Assembly (NCBI GenBank): GCA_013400155.1
Contig: VXBM01000043.1
Span: forward strand, 918,395-982,394
DNA: 64,000 nt
Direction: 5' to 3'
DNA from: Helopsaltes ochotensis
Taxonomy: Eukaryota > Chordata > Aves > Passeriformes > Locustellidae
The notes beneath the pieces are model-generated. The model did no database searches. It saw only the letters and a list, made by a program, of their open reading frames with translations, and was not told the origin of the DNA. Every line of letters starts with the position of its first letter. Positions within the stretch are counted from its first letter, which is position 1. Below are positions 37,501-49,835 of this stretch, in pieces. The position numbers were made by a program, and so were the translations under genes.

Positions 37501-38289
37501 ATAGAAACAAACTTCAAGGCAAAAAACCCCATCCATCTAACACCCTAGTGATAACCATTGCATGAAACCTCTCATAGACTGGGCAAAGCAGCAATAAAGA
37601 AATTTTGACTATGAAAATAAGTCCATGAGAGAGAAACAGAACAACCTGCTGGTTTAGAAATGTCTCTGTTTCCCTCTTGGTCATTTTCTTCAGCTCAAGC
37701 TCTCAACAACAACTTCTATCAGTCAGAATGTCTTTAGCATTTTATCTCCAGTTCACAGAGAAAGTAAGACCTCTGTTAAAAGACAGCATTCTTATACAAA
37801 ATGTCTCATAAATTTGAAATGCAAAATGGCTCCTACATTTCAGAAAGCTGCCAAGTGAAGGTGCCTCTGTGAGGCACAACAGTGGCTCTGGGGAAGATTG
37901 CCTCCGAGGAAGCGCATCACAGAGCCAGGCTTGGGTGGGTTTCTGCTCTCCATCACTCACATATATGTTAAGAAATAATTGCATAATCTGATCATCTCCA
38001 TGCTTAGAAGTCAGCACAGCTTTATTCTTCACCAGATCCCCTGCCACAGGATAAATCCTCTCTGTCTACCTCATCTATCAGCTTTGTGTAAGTGCTCCAT
38101 CCAGTTCTCTGTACTGTTTTTATCAACAAGCACTACCAGGTTAAAAAGTGGATGACTTACCTCCCCAAGCGATCTGAAGAATTCAGTGCCACAGAAACAT
38201 GCTTAATGCTGGATAACCATCCACCTTTCCCAAGTGAATTTTTAATGGCTGGGGCTGTCTTACATAGAGTGCCGAGCAAAAGGAGCTGT
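34521..38289. other. Noncoding sequence, no gene seen
   Basis: No supported exon or RNA gene. A 9-base unit ATTAATTCT is tandemly duplicated near 34797-34815. The 99-codon frame at 35671-35970 has no recognisable domain. The rest is unique AT-rich sequence. Confidence 0.55.
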
Positions 38290-38545
38290 GATTAAGCCCC
38301 ACACTCCGTGATTTTCATCCAAAATTTTCCGCTCAGCAGTAACAAAATCTTATGTAGTTTTCACTAAACTCTCCTCCAATTTCCCACTGGCTTTTAGTAT
38401 GTGCAGATAATTCAGAATAAAGCCCCTTGTCACAGTAATATGTATTCTAGCGTAGCACGGAGGAGCTGTTTCACCATGTAAAAGCCATATTGCCAAGCTG
38501 TATTATGCTTTACCTGTCACCATGCCAGGAAACATTTAACAAGGA
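38290..38545. promoter_or_regulatory. Possible conserved noncoding element
   Basis: A unique, compositionally even stretch with several CpG dinucleotides kept despite low local GC (in TCCGTGATTTT, TTTCCGCTC and TAGCGTAGCACGG strings). It also has TTTTAGTATGTGC and TTTACCTGTCACC. Retained CpG in AT-rich noncoding DNA can mark constraint or hypomethylation. No alignment was available. Confidence 0.25.
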
Positions 38546-40280
38546 AGGAAAACAGGGAGAGTGCGTGTGTTGCCAGCTATTCAATATAGGCCATTTACTG
38601 TTAAACTGTGGAAAGGTGCTGGAGTTTAAATGCACCCTGGTTTTCTTCGGTTACTGGTAGCAAAAAGCTGAAAGGTTTTGCACTGCTGACCCAGAGTTCA
38701 GTGCCGCTAATTTGGACCTGGACTGTCTCACTAGGTCTTTATGGTTCACTGGTCTTTTCTGAGCCTCAAGGGGATTTTGGTTTGTTTGTTTGTTTTTAAA
38801 AAGTGTATGTTTCAGAAAGTGAGCATTTGGCCAAGTGATCACTTTCTGTTTCTGTGAGAAAGGGTGGCTCAGACTGCTTGAGCCCACTGACTGCAGGGAC
38901 AAGGCTCAGTCTCATGCAGCACCTAGGACAACCTCTTGGGTACAGGTGTCTTGCCATTGCAATGCCTTCATCACTCTGGCAGTCCAAAGCCCTGAGGCTC
39001 CTACTGGTGCTCCCCATGCAAGAAGCAGCACCTTTAGCAGTGCTAACACTCACCAGCAGAGGAAGCTGGGCAGTAAGGGGTAGCCTAACTCCTGCCTTTT
39101 GGGGGAAGCAGAACCCTTCAGTTCTGCTTCTGCTGCAGGCACTGTCTGTGCCATGCATGTGAAGTACAAGTTTGGTGATAGCCTTGGGGCTGGGACTGTA
39201 GGACATGTCCTCCCTTTAGGTAAGTGGGAAAAACAGCAGCTGCAGCATGCATAGTCCCAGCATGGGGTCAATCAAACTTTGTCTTCCTTTCGAGAAAATG
39301 GGGTGGCTGTGGTGGAAGGAATCAGATGTGCCTTCAGTGCAGCCCTGCTCTGGACAGCTTGTGGTTTGCAGAAGGGCAGAGGTCTGCTGCAAGTTACAGC
39401 AGCAGAAGAGGGGACAGGCCCACAAGTCAGCACTCATGGAGAAGATCTGGTACAAAGCACCTCCCAACAAGTCTTAGTAAGTAGCTGTGTAGTTAAGCTG
39501 TGACATTATGGGTATTTGTAGTTTGTATGACTCAATGTTTTTATTCTTTAAACTGTTCCGTTTCTATGTGGCTACTTTGGGCTGTTAGAGCACTAGCAGG
39601 TAGTTACAGTGTGCTTTTGGAGTAAAAATATAGATCATGGATGCAGCATAGTCCAAGAGTAGCTCATGGAGAGGGCTAGGCTTTGGCCTGAAGCACGGAG
39701 CTGTGTGCCTCTCTTCAAAATGTCCTGGAGTCTGAGTGGTTTAAGCACTCACTGAAACCCGGAGAGACCAATGACTGTTGCAAAAACGAGGTTGATGAGT
39801 GTTTTGCAACAACCTTGTTATAATGTGATCTACTGTGATCAGGTGTGTTATTCTGTCACTTGAGCACGTGTCACTGTAATACAGTTTGAATTCAGGGCAC
39901 AAGGGGATTGAGGTGCCCTCCATTTACATTTGTTTCCATGTAGGAACCTTGAGCTGCAGGGAGGAAAACCTGAGCTAGGCAAGATATTATGCTCTGAGCA
40001 AGACCCCGTGAGGACCTTATAGTGCTGAAAATGTGGGAGAACATTGCAAGTGTGGCTACACAGCAACTCCGGGCCTCTCTACAGAGGCTTCACTGGGGAC
40101 TGGGGAAGAAGAAGGCTGCTCTGAGCCACACGAGCTGTGAGGGAAGATGGTGAGGCTGGTGTTGATGGCTGTACCTGGGCTTTTCCTTCCCCTGCTGCCC
40201 CTGTAAGGACAGCACAAGCACAGAACTGACTGATCCTCTCATTCTCGAAGTGCATTGAAAAGCCTGTTTCAAAGTGGAAA
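38546..40280. other. Noncoding sequence with a GTTT run
   Basis: No supported gene. A short GTTT run lies at 38780-38797. The GC-richer stretch at about 38850-39470 yields many overlapping frames of 75-136 codons on both strands. None shows a domain or a plausible splice structure shared between strands, so they are treated as chance. Confidence 0.5.
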
Positions 40281-40284
40281 CAAA

Positions 40285-40470
40285 AGGCCTAATTAGACGC
40301 AATCAGCAGCTCCTTGTCTCCTTCCTCTCCCCAAATGGTGCTGCCTCACTGACCCTGACAGTCATTTTATTAGTCCCCTCTTGACAGGCCTCTAAGTCTC
40401 CCCACCTGGTGCTCCAGTGCTAATTGGTACAATTAGCCTCTCCCTCCCTGGGCTAATTGCTAAAGTCTGT
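40285..40470. promoter_or_regulatory. Homeodomain/TALE site cluster, enhancer candidate
   Basis: This 185-base patch packs several homeodomain-type cores. The palindrome CTAATTAG is at 40289-40296, TTTTATTAG at about 40365-40373, GCTAATTG at 40419-40426, its exact reverse complement CAATTAGC at 40430-40437, and GCTAATTG again at 40452-40459. Two TGACAG cores (40356-40361 and 40382-40387) match Meis/Pknox TALE sites. The GTA spacer between the inverted GCTAATTG pair gives a perfect 19-base inverted repeat. The surrounding sequence is not AT-rich (C- and T-rich blocks), so the TAAT density is less easily explained by base composition than elsewhere. Neighbouring genes are not visible. Confidence 0.45.
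40401..40415 (-). promoter_or_regulatory. Weak CTCF-like motif, minus orientation
   Basis: CCCACCTGGTGCTCC reads GGAGCACCAGGTGGG on the - strand, carrying CCAGGTGG but lacking the following GC. It sits inside the homeodomain/TALE cluster. It is the weakest of the CTCF-like matches. Confidence 0.2.
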
Positions 40471-43400
40471 CTCTCCATTCTCCTGGGGACCAGAAGAAAC
40501 TTGTACAAGAGGCGGGTCTGCAACCACAGAGACACCAAGGGGAAAGTGGGGAGCTGGGGTGGTTTGTTGTTCTCCATTCTTCTCACGTTCACCCACACAA
40601 AGCGCGTAACTCTTTCTCTGAACAGCACATAACATTCCTCTGGTTCGTACTACCAATAAAGTAACAGGCTCTGCAGCACCAGGGAGCCGGTCACAGGATC
40701 TCCAGGGCCCTACGTGGCATTCAAGCACAGGTAAAACTCCTCAGCTGTCTGCCCAAGGTCTTTGTAAGACACAGTTTATGCAAACACCTGTCTGGAGAAT
40801 ATTGTGGGAAGTTGCTCAAAGGCTTGCAGTAGTAGAAAAGTTAATATCCAGATTGTTTAAAAGGAGTTGGGAACAAAAGCCCTATTGGCTCTTCAAAAGA
40901 ATAGTGTGATCTCTATACAAAAAAAACCATGCTCTTGAAACTGTGACATGTTTAATATTAATACAAGTATTTGTTTGTGACTGTATTTGAAATGGCTTCA
41001 GATGACAGGTTGTCCTCTGTTGTCCTCAGCAGATAGCTGAGGGAGCCTTGGTGAGAAGAATCTGATTAGAATTAGAAAATAGATTTATAAAAGAAAATAT
41101 TGAAACTCTGTTTTCATACTGCGATCTGACAGTATTTAATAATACCTTCACTTTTCTAAAAATACATTATTTAGGTCTGTAAATTACACTACTGCTCATA
41201 AATAGCTTTCTCACCTGCCATTAATGTAACTGGGATGAGAGTATGATAGCTGACTGAAGCTGACCACTAGACCTGCAAGGACACATGCAGCATGCCCAGC
41301 TCTCAGCAGAGGGCTCAGGGCTGTAAACTGAACTCTTGGGATACAGGCAAGATCTGCACACAGGTGCAAGAGTGGCTGCAGGGGGCTTGTCACTGTGTGC
41401 TTTGTGTGCACAGAGGTGGTTGGGACCTTACAAACTGCAGTGAGCTGCCCTCCAACAGAGCACATGTGGGGGGTGCAAGGTGACAATGTCAGAGCAGACC
41501 TGCCAACAGCAGACCTCAGTTGTTTTCTCTCCAGAGTAAGTAACATTTATGCAGTGAAGTGTCAAAATCCAGATTTCAATACAACTTTACAGCCACACTC
41601 AGAGGGAAGAAGAGGTGTAGATAAAAATCATCTTCTGATGGATAAATCATGTATAATCCCTGAAATCAGTAGGTGAGTATTGAGCTGTCCATATGGACAT
41701 GACTGTCCAAATACATGGATCCAGACAAGAGCTGGGGAGCTTTCCCCCATGCATGTGTGTAGCTCTTGCCATGCTGACGAATGAGTCCAGCTGAGCAGAA
41801 GACTAGAGTCAGCTCAGTGAATGATCAAGATAAACCTGGGTGGCAGCAGAGCTGGTGTCATGTGCTCAAAGAGCTTTGCCTGCATGAAAATGATTTTGTC
41901 TTGGTTTGACCTACAGAATAACACCCTGCCTAGCCAGGATAAGGGAGGAGTGGAGACGGAGCTCCTAACAGTTCGAATTTGTGAGTCTGGAGGTCAAACC
42001 CCTGTAGATGATGCCGAGTTAATAGGTACTCTATTCTCATGTAGATACTCAATGTATCACTTGCCAGGCAAATGAGGAGGTGTTTAAGACAAAAACAATG
42101 GGTTTGTTGGTTTAAATTCTAAAAAATACTGCTGATTGTATACTCTTTGTGTTCAGGTAAGAGAAACTAAGGGAATTAGAGAGGAAGAAGATGGCTGTGC
42201 AGAAGATTTTATGAACTGACCCTTAGAGAAGAAATACCTGCAGATGAGGGATTTGCTGTTGTTGAGACCACATATGTGAACGAGCAGAAGCTAAAACTGA
42301 TGCCAAGCTTGATAACATGGCTGGTGTTTTCCAAGAGTTGCTGCATTCTCCTAATGAAATGACCTCTATAAGATGAGGCAGTGTTTACTTCAAGCTATAT
42401 AATGTCTTGCACTACCCCAGCTTTTTCAACCTTCTTCAGGTTTGACCTCAGTTTTTCAAGCTATGTTCCTCTTGTAAAGCTATTCATATATCTAGGCACA
42501 GGGATGTACATCAAGATATAGTTTGTGGATAGACACTGACACTTAGAAAAACACCATCAAACCAGGAAAACATCTGCCATGAACAAAGGTTTAAGGAGCT
42601 ATTCTTATCTCATGAAGAAGATGGATGGATGGTGCAGGGCACTTCACTGGATTTGCTGTGAACTTTACACTGTGCTGCTTGTGTGGGGAAGGCTGTGCAA
42701 TGAGGGGGGCAGAGGTTGGCACAAACAACCTGAAGCAAGAGGGAGGTAGGTTGGGCTACAGAAGCACTCAGTGCCCTTGAGTAAGTGGCTTGACTTGCTC
42801 ATTCCTTCGGGTGACCTTGGACAAGTCTCTTAAAATCCTTTTCCTCAGTCAACCCAGCTGGTGAATTTGTTTGGGGGTGAAGAAACACCAAAATGACATT
42901 GAAAAGCAAGCTGTGCCCCTGCATTGCCCTTTCCAGGGTAAACAAATCATACCCCAACAGCCCCCCCAGTCCACCACCGGGAGTTTCCAGTGTGTCCTTT
43001 GTGGAGCCCTGTGGAAAAGCCTGGATGCAACATAAACTACACAAATGGTACACTTGCATATTCAAATATAGTGCAATGTTTGTTCATCTCTCAAAACGTG
43101 TGTACAGTACTGATCATTGTATTATCTGTGAGCGTTCTGCTAATTAGCAATGCAAATATAGAAAGATTTCTTCTCCTTTCCTTCTTTTTCATAAGCAGGG
43201 GAAAAAAACATTACTTTTTGTTCTCTGGTATCTTTTCCTTCATAAAAAATAAAAAGGCAAACTAGATATAATAAACCAGTGTATTCACATCTATCGGAAA
43301 GATAGTATTATAAGTGTGAAAGGTGGTTTTCCTGGAAAAGGACAGTTTTATTCATTGGCTAACAGAAAGCATTACTTTTACAGTTCAGGGTAGAAACTGC

Positions 43401-43590
43401 TATAATTCTGGTCGTATTGTTTCTTCTGGCAGGGAATAAACTCTCTCTCATTTTTTATACCTAGAGGTGAGTTTTTACTCTTTCTCTTTGAATTACAGTG
43501 GTGGTCATCAGAGTGGTGGTGGAACAAGAGTGTGATGTTGCTGGAGTACTTCAGATGTAGTTGCTCAAAGCACTGCCACTATAATTCAAA
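40471..43590. other. Noncoding sequence, no gene seen
   Basis: No supported exon or RNA gene. Frames at 41211-41546 (-) and 41395-41676 (+) overlap on opposite strands and lack domains. A small ATGG-type run occurs near 42618-42634. The region is otherwise unique AT-rich sequence. Confidence 0.5.
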
Positions 43591-43599
43591 GTGAAGAGA

Positions 43600-43870
43600 G
43601 TCAAACTTGCAGCAGGCGCTCCAAAATGGAGGACAGCGAGGTCTTTGTTTACTGTCCTCGTCCTCCTTCCCTTTGGGCAAGAGCCAGCGTGTGACATCTG
43701 CGTTGCTAGGTACATGGAGTTACAGCCAATTACACACCGCTGCCGCGTGAGCCAGCTGCGCCGGGGACGAGCACGGGGGACACGCAGGACAGGCCAGGCA
43801 GCACGGGGGCCCCTGGTGCCATCTGGGGACACACAGAGTCACTGGCCAGTGCAGGGTGGAGGGACTTCTT
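43600..43870. promoter_or_regulatory. CpG-rich patch, promoter or CTCF-bound element candidate
   Basis: About 13 CpG dinucleotides fall in roughly 170 bases (43636-43805), in a window otherwise strongly CpG-depleted, and no CR1 similarity explains them. Within it are an AAAATGG core resembling YY1 (about 43623-43629), a CCAAT box (43726-43730), GTTGCTAGGTAC resembling an RFX X-box (about 43703-43714) and a CTCF-like motif at 43810-43818. AATAAA follows at 43917. A 96-codon frame (43591-43881) spans it but is Arg/Gly-rich from CpG content and has no recognisable domain. It could be the promoter of an unseen noncoding transcript, an alternative first exon, or an orphan CpG island. No TATA box or initiator is clear enough to place a start or a strand. 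Confidence 0.45.
43805..43820 (-). promoter_or_regulatory. CTCF-like motif, minus orientation
   Basis: On the - strand this reads GGCACCAGGGGCCCCC, matching the CACCAGGGG core of the CTCF motif with a C where the consensus usually has G. It lies inside the CpG-rich patch. By-eye match only. Confidence 0.35.
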
Positions 43871-46619
43871 CCTGCTGCTGATGGGCTCTCCTCAACATCG
43901 GTGTGCTGATTTAGGAAATAAAGATTTGAAAACACCTGTTCTAGACAAAGAGTTGCACACCTGTGATCAGCAGTGCTCCGCTACCGAAAACTAGTTGGGG
44001 TGAAAGGAAAGTGTGAATTTGTTTCCATAATTTTTTCACCCCCAACCTCACGTTTTGTACTTTCTAAAAAAATATTTAAGCAGGATTGTCTTTTTGTAAA
44101 CCTTACCATAAGTCACAAAACTGTACTTTTTATATGCTTAGCAGGATGCATATGTGATGGTTCTGGGCCAAAATCAGGAACATCAAAATCCTAAGTCTTC
44201 AACAGACATTTGAGCAATTTGTGATGCTGTCATTGGCAGCTCCCCTTTGTGTTTCTTTCAAGAAGAGATTCTGAAGTGAGTCATATGATTTATCATGACC
44301 ATTCCCAAATATATCATTGTTCCTCCAAATTACTCAATCCTTTTTCTTTATTTACCAGATAGCATGGATGTTCTCCCCATGGAGCTGCATGTGTGCACTT
44401 GGCACAGACATATCCCAGCACATAAAAACAGTGACCTGAGTATGCGCAGAGCTCTTTTGAACAGCTGAGCACTCTTACTTATTTTCTTGAACTGAAACCA
44501 GATTCCATCACTGGCCTAAGCCGTGCAACACCTGACTGGAGCCAGGAAAAGTGTTCCTCTGCTTTATGCTTCATGTGGCTCCTGTTTGACCAGGGAACAC
44601 CAGTTCTGTCCAGACTCTGTAGACAAGTCTGTTCCTGTCTTAAGAGAACAGCCTCTCTGGGCACATATCAATGTGATGGCCCTTAGCAGTGTATGTGCAT
44701 ATGCAGAACTTTGTTCCAGTCAGATGCTCCTGTTGGTTTGTTGTTTTTTTTTTTAAGGCACTTTTTAAGGTGGAAAAATGTAAACTTTTCTTTAAGGGTT
44801 ACCTGAATCTCTCTGTAATTTATGGCAGCACCTTGACACTGGAAGAAATAACATCACATCCCCATGAAAAAAACAACCAAGTAGAAAGAGTGAGATTAGA
44901 CATAAACTTGCAAGCTCTGCTTGTAATATGGAGCAACAATACATGAACATACTGTTCTTCTGCTGCTACTCTGGAGAAAGAATGAGGGTAAAACGCGTGA
45001 GAGAGCCACAGTTAAATTACTCACTATTAGCCCCTACAGTGTGCTTCCAACCTGCGCTGATATATATAGACAGAGAGAGGGAGAATGTCACAGTTAAATT
45101 TTTTTTACTAGTATAATGAGGAAAGAGACCAACAGAAGAAGTTCCCTTGGCTAATTTTCTAGCCAGCAGCCACTGCAATGTTCCCACTAGGAGAGACTGA
45201 AGAAGTGAGAGAGTGATATAATAAATAATGACTGGCTCTGCTGGTAAGGAGAAATTATCACTGTGCTTGGGGGATCTAAGTATGTGCTCACCCAAGATAC
45301 AGGGAGGGGGAGGGGACCAGGAGCTCTATGTCGTGTCTTGAGAAGAACATTCAGTGATGTTTGAATTAAAAAGGATTTTAGCCACTGCTTTGTCTGCTAA
45401 AACAGGAATGGGAACAGCTGGATGGAGGGGTTCTGAATGAGATTCATTAAAAGATGTCAAAGGAGTTTCCAGACTAAGCTCCTGATATAAATCTCCTCCC
45501 TAAAAAGGAGGTGTAAAGCAAGGGTGGATTCACAGCCAGGCTCAAGGGTGTGAAGTCCCACTGACTCCCCTGGGGAACGCAATCCTGTGCCATGGGCACA
45601 GACCATGATAGATCGTGCTCTTAGTGGGCTGCTTGCCCTCTAGCCCGAGGCTGAGCAGGCTTGAGCCACAGAGGAGTTCCCTCTGGGAGGAGATCTGAGC
45701 AGAGGCCAAGGAGCCTGTGTGCAGCTTGGGATCTCGCCACAGCCACGGCTAAGGCTGCACTGCTGGGATCCATGAGCCATTCTTGTGGGAATTAGTGCTG
45801 AAAAGGTCCAACTCTGGCTATAATGCTTCCTCAGGCAAAAAAAAAATTAGCTTCGTATTTTAAAATCTGAAAGACTTTTTTTCTTTAGCATATAGTAAAA
45901 AGGAGAGCAAACCAAGAAAAAGTCACATCAGTAAGATGAACAGTGTGTGCTTGTGCCTCTGTGTTTGTATTCAAAGCCCTGTCTTGCAATGTGGCGTTTG
46001 CCCCTGCAGGCAGGCACATTCCTTAGAAACAAAAAGGTGCAGTTCAGAGAAAAGGTCTCTTGAAGGAAAGAAAATAAGTGTTCTGGTTTAGCCAGACTCC
46101 AGTTATTTGGCTTGGTGCAGGGCATTGGGTACGGTGCGATGGGCTGAGATGCAGATGTCAGTTCAGATGGTCAAATGGTTCTGCCTGCCCTTAGGTTCTA
46201 TTAATTAAACTACATAGAAAAAGTCATAGGAGTTGGGTTTGCTAAAATCTCTTGACCTTCAGTGGTAAGACCAGCTATTCTTGTGAGATTTGTCTTATTT
46301 TAGGGGAAAAAAAAAAAGAAAAATTCCTTAGAAAGGCTTGGAGAATTTTGAAGCCATCTAACATGAATTAGATTCTGGTCTCAAGCTTGAATTGCAGACC
46401 TTAGTTTAAACCCCATAGCTAAACAGGGCCTCCTTTCTCATTCCCAAAGATAGGATGCTACTTTCTACATTTTGCTACATATGCTGTTTCATATACAGAA
46501 AGAAATAATCTGGGATTTACTATGATTTAGTTCATTTAAATGAAAGCAACTTTCACATACAGAGTGGAATATTTCCTTCCTAGACTACATTTTAAGCTTC
46601 TCAAAAGAAGAACAGCACC
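43871..46619. other. Noncoding sequence, no gene seen
   Basis: No supported exon or RNA gene. It contains a T run at 44744-44754, an A run at about 45837-45847, and short GA- and G-rich runs (about 45067-45084 and 45301-45316). The stretch at about 45550-45780 is GC-richer but has no recognisable element. Confidence 0.5.
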
Positions 46620-46647
46620 TTTTTTTTTTTTCTTTTTTTTTTTTTTT
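46620..46647. repeat. T tract of 28 bases, one interruption
   Basis: T run interrupted by one C at 46632. On the - strand it reads as poly-A. No retrocopied gene or flanking duplication is recognisable beside it. Confidence 0.9.
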
Positions 46648-49600
46648 GTGCTCCAGCATCATGAAAATCTGCATGGTGAGATGCATTTCTCACCACATGC
46701 CGACTGCAAATTGTATTTGAAATGGAAAGTATCAATTAAATCAGCCTTTCTGAACTGCCTGGTGACAGCTGCCATGCTGCTGAATGTTGACGACACTTGT
46801 AATATCAACAGATTTGGGCCCATGCACTGGAGAATATGAAACACTTTCTAGCCATTTAAATACAGGTTTAGCAAGCAGATTAAGATCATCATTTCCATCA
46901 CTGAGGACAAAAATGTCCACTGGGAAAGACTTTTCTTTATGAACACATTCAGTAGCATCTACTCTGGTGCTGGTTTTGTTCGATGGTTTCAAAACCCTGC
47001 ACAGGCTCATGGAGGGGCACAATGAGGTTGGTACGTGGAGTCAGTGGAAGGCTGGCCTGATTGTTCAGATAAGCAAAGTTGCCCTGGGAGCCCAAGTCCA
47101 CAGATTTGAGGGTCTGGAGACAGATAAGGAAGGCCCTCAGCTGGTCTAGTCGGGAATCTTGCCCTGGCTTGGGGGACAGAGCTGCTCCTCACCCACTTAA
47201 CCCCAGCAGAACAGGAGGCAAAGCTGGACACATGGAGAATTTTAATATCATCTAAAACTAAGCAAGTTTGCTTTACAAAACAGCCATTTGCTTAAGATAG
47301 TTATTCTTTGGAATGAATGTCAGGTTTGAGTGAAGCTGCCTTATTTTCCAGGTTGCAGAGCTGAAGTGAAAGATGGCAGAAATGGCAGGGGAGAGAATCC
47401 CGCTGGGATCCTCAGCATTCCTGGTAGACAGTATGGCTGTGGAGCTTCTGGGTGTTGTGCAGTTGGGGTTTTGCCCCCTGGGTTTCTTTATTTTGTTAAG
47501 TTTATAGCATCTTGTATTTATTCCAAATGCAAATATTTAGTTTATTTTAATTCTTTAAAATCTGGAAGCAAATAGAGGCATCCCTGTTTGCAGAGAAGCT
47601 GCAACCTGCAGTGAAAGGGAGATGTTGTTAGAGTGTATGGTAGATGGAAAAACAAGTAGATTAGCAAAACCAAAATTTCTTTGCCATTCCTGTATGAAAA
47701 AAAAATCCCATACAGACAAGAGGCACAGTCTGGTGTGTCTATGCCAACACAGAATGTGAGCAATTCAGCTCCTACAAAGCTTGTGGAAAACATGGCCTGG
47801 GTATTGCTTTTGTGAATAGCAGATGCACTGCATTTTTCATATGAGCAGTGTGCCTAATCATGTATAGTGTATGGTACTTAGGTTAACAATATAAACTAGA
47901 CCCTGAGAAATATAGCTATTGTAATCTTTTCATTATTTATCCATTTTAATCTCTATTAGGAGAATATGTATAATTTATTTTTTATTTCTGCAATGAATAA
48001 TATAACTAAGATCTCTTTATACTTTTTATTTGAAAATTCTGTTTTAATGCACTCTGTTGGATAACATTCACTATATTTTCCTTTTTTTGATAATAAAAGT
48101 GAAAATAATATGCTAAGCTTTTGTACTGCAATGCATATTAAAATGCCCTTAATGCAGTGGTATGCCTGGCACTCCAGAGATTTGAGAACTGCTTTAGCTG
48201 TGCACTGAGACCTTGGAGTTGTATGGCCCAGCACCAAAGACCTGAATATTCATGCTAAATTGTTGGATTTCTGTGCTTTTAAAATCTTGTTTTAAATTTC
48301 TTCTCCTCTTCGATCCTATTCAGATTTTACCCCCCTTAAAACTGTTGTTGTCAGCATCAGAATTGTTCTTTTTGCCAACAGTTTAAATGACGACTGGGCA
48401 CGGACCTTAATGCTGCAACCTGGAAAAGGCAAAATCCCAGGTGGGGAAGGGGTAAGTAAGAGATTTTTCTGGCCAGAAACCATGGCTTCTGCAAGAATGT
48501 TCCTTCATTGTGTTGAGCCCCTCTCTCAAACTGTGGAGAGCTTCCCAAAATGTCCAATGTTCAGAGGTTTTCTCCACAGTGAGGTTGAAAGAGTCTGGAT
48601 GCATATGGCTTCAAACCAAAAACTCCTCTTCAAAGATGCAAATTGCTAATTATTATAAATCATAGTCTGAGAGTCTCTAAAAAATCCCAACCTATTTTGG
48701 GGAAAAAAATAAAAAGAGCTGCCTCCATTAGCTTCCTTTCTTAGAGGGAAGGAGGTCAAGGGTCAAGGCAGAAAGACAAGGACAGAAAAATGTCACCCAA
48801 GTCTCAGTCGAGACAGACATATTCCTTGAGAGACCTCCTGCCAGTCTATGCTAAAATCCTGCTGCCATGGAGGAGACAGGTCCCTATGCTGCCCACTGCC
48901 ATCAGCCTGCATCCTTCAGGAGAGATTGGCTCTGATTTTGGGGGGCCAGTCTCAATTCCCCACAAGACGTGGCAAGCAGAAAGTGTCTCCCAAATCTTGT
49001 CCTTCAGAGTCCCTCCCCTCTTCTAACAGTTGCTATTGCTTTCAAAGGTATTTACCCCTCTAGAAAAACAGAGCAGAATAAAAGAAGTGGGGAAATTCTG
49101 ATCCTATGGGGTTTATTTACTAAATTAAAGGATTGGTACAACATAGTAAACGAGTCTTGTTGGCCTAGAGACACATGATTGCCAAATTAATTTGGTATAC
49201 AATAAGGTTAGCTTCTTTCAAAATTCCCTGCATGACTGTGAGGAGACAGCACTGGATCATCTTAATTCAGGAATAAAATTCTTCAAGAGGTGCTAATTTA
49301 ACTCCTCTGGAGTGTCCCTGCTTCCCTCCCTCCCTTGCAATTCCAAGCAGCAGCATAGCAGCATCTGCAGTAATGGAGATCAGCTGTGTAGTCTAAGCAA
49401 AAGGCAAGAGTTTTGGACACCAAGAAAACAGCCCTTCCCACTCCCTGCCTCATGGAAGGAAAGACATTTTGCCCATGGAAGTAGGGCCCCAGGGTGGTTT
49501 TAAATTAGCTGAAGACGCCTGCATGAAGTTTGACTGCAAGAACAGTGTGGTAAAACACATATTACCACTTTCCTACATTATTGTTAATCACTATTTTCTA

Positions 49601-49835
49601 GAACAGTTAAACTGCCATCCCCTTCCAGAGAATAATTACTGCTATTTAATTGTATTTATAATTTAGTATACACCTGAAAAATATGCTATAAAATATCAGG
49701 GGGGTTCCCTTTAATACTGGTGTTCCATTTACAAACTGTCACATTTATAATGCGTCTTTAATCTTCTGTGGTCTGCTAGAATTTTATATTAAAGTCTGCT
49801 TTGTGCTTTAAATATTAAAGATTCTGCAGTACTTC
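46648..49835. other. Noncoding sequence, no gene seen
   Basis: No supported exon or RNA gene. A pyrimidine-rich tract ending in CCAG near 47340-47352 precedes a GC-mixed stretch and looks like a splice acceptor. No matching donor or recognisable peptide follows, so it is not called as an exon. Confidence 0.5.

Noticed and set aside
38796..39484. Cluster of overlapping frames on both strands, up to 136 codons
   Set aside because: Produced by a GC-richer patch with few stop codons. No frame shows a domain and none is favoured over its overlaps.
43591..43881. 96-codon Arg/Gly-rich frame across the CpG patch
   Set aside because: CpG-rich DNA lowers stop frequency and encodes Arg and Gly. No domain is recognisable, so I annotate the patch as regulatory and not as a CDS.
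46620..46647. Poly-T tract as the tail of a retrocopied gene on the - strand
   Set aside because: No coding or RNA-like body and no target-site duplication were seen next to it.
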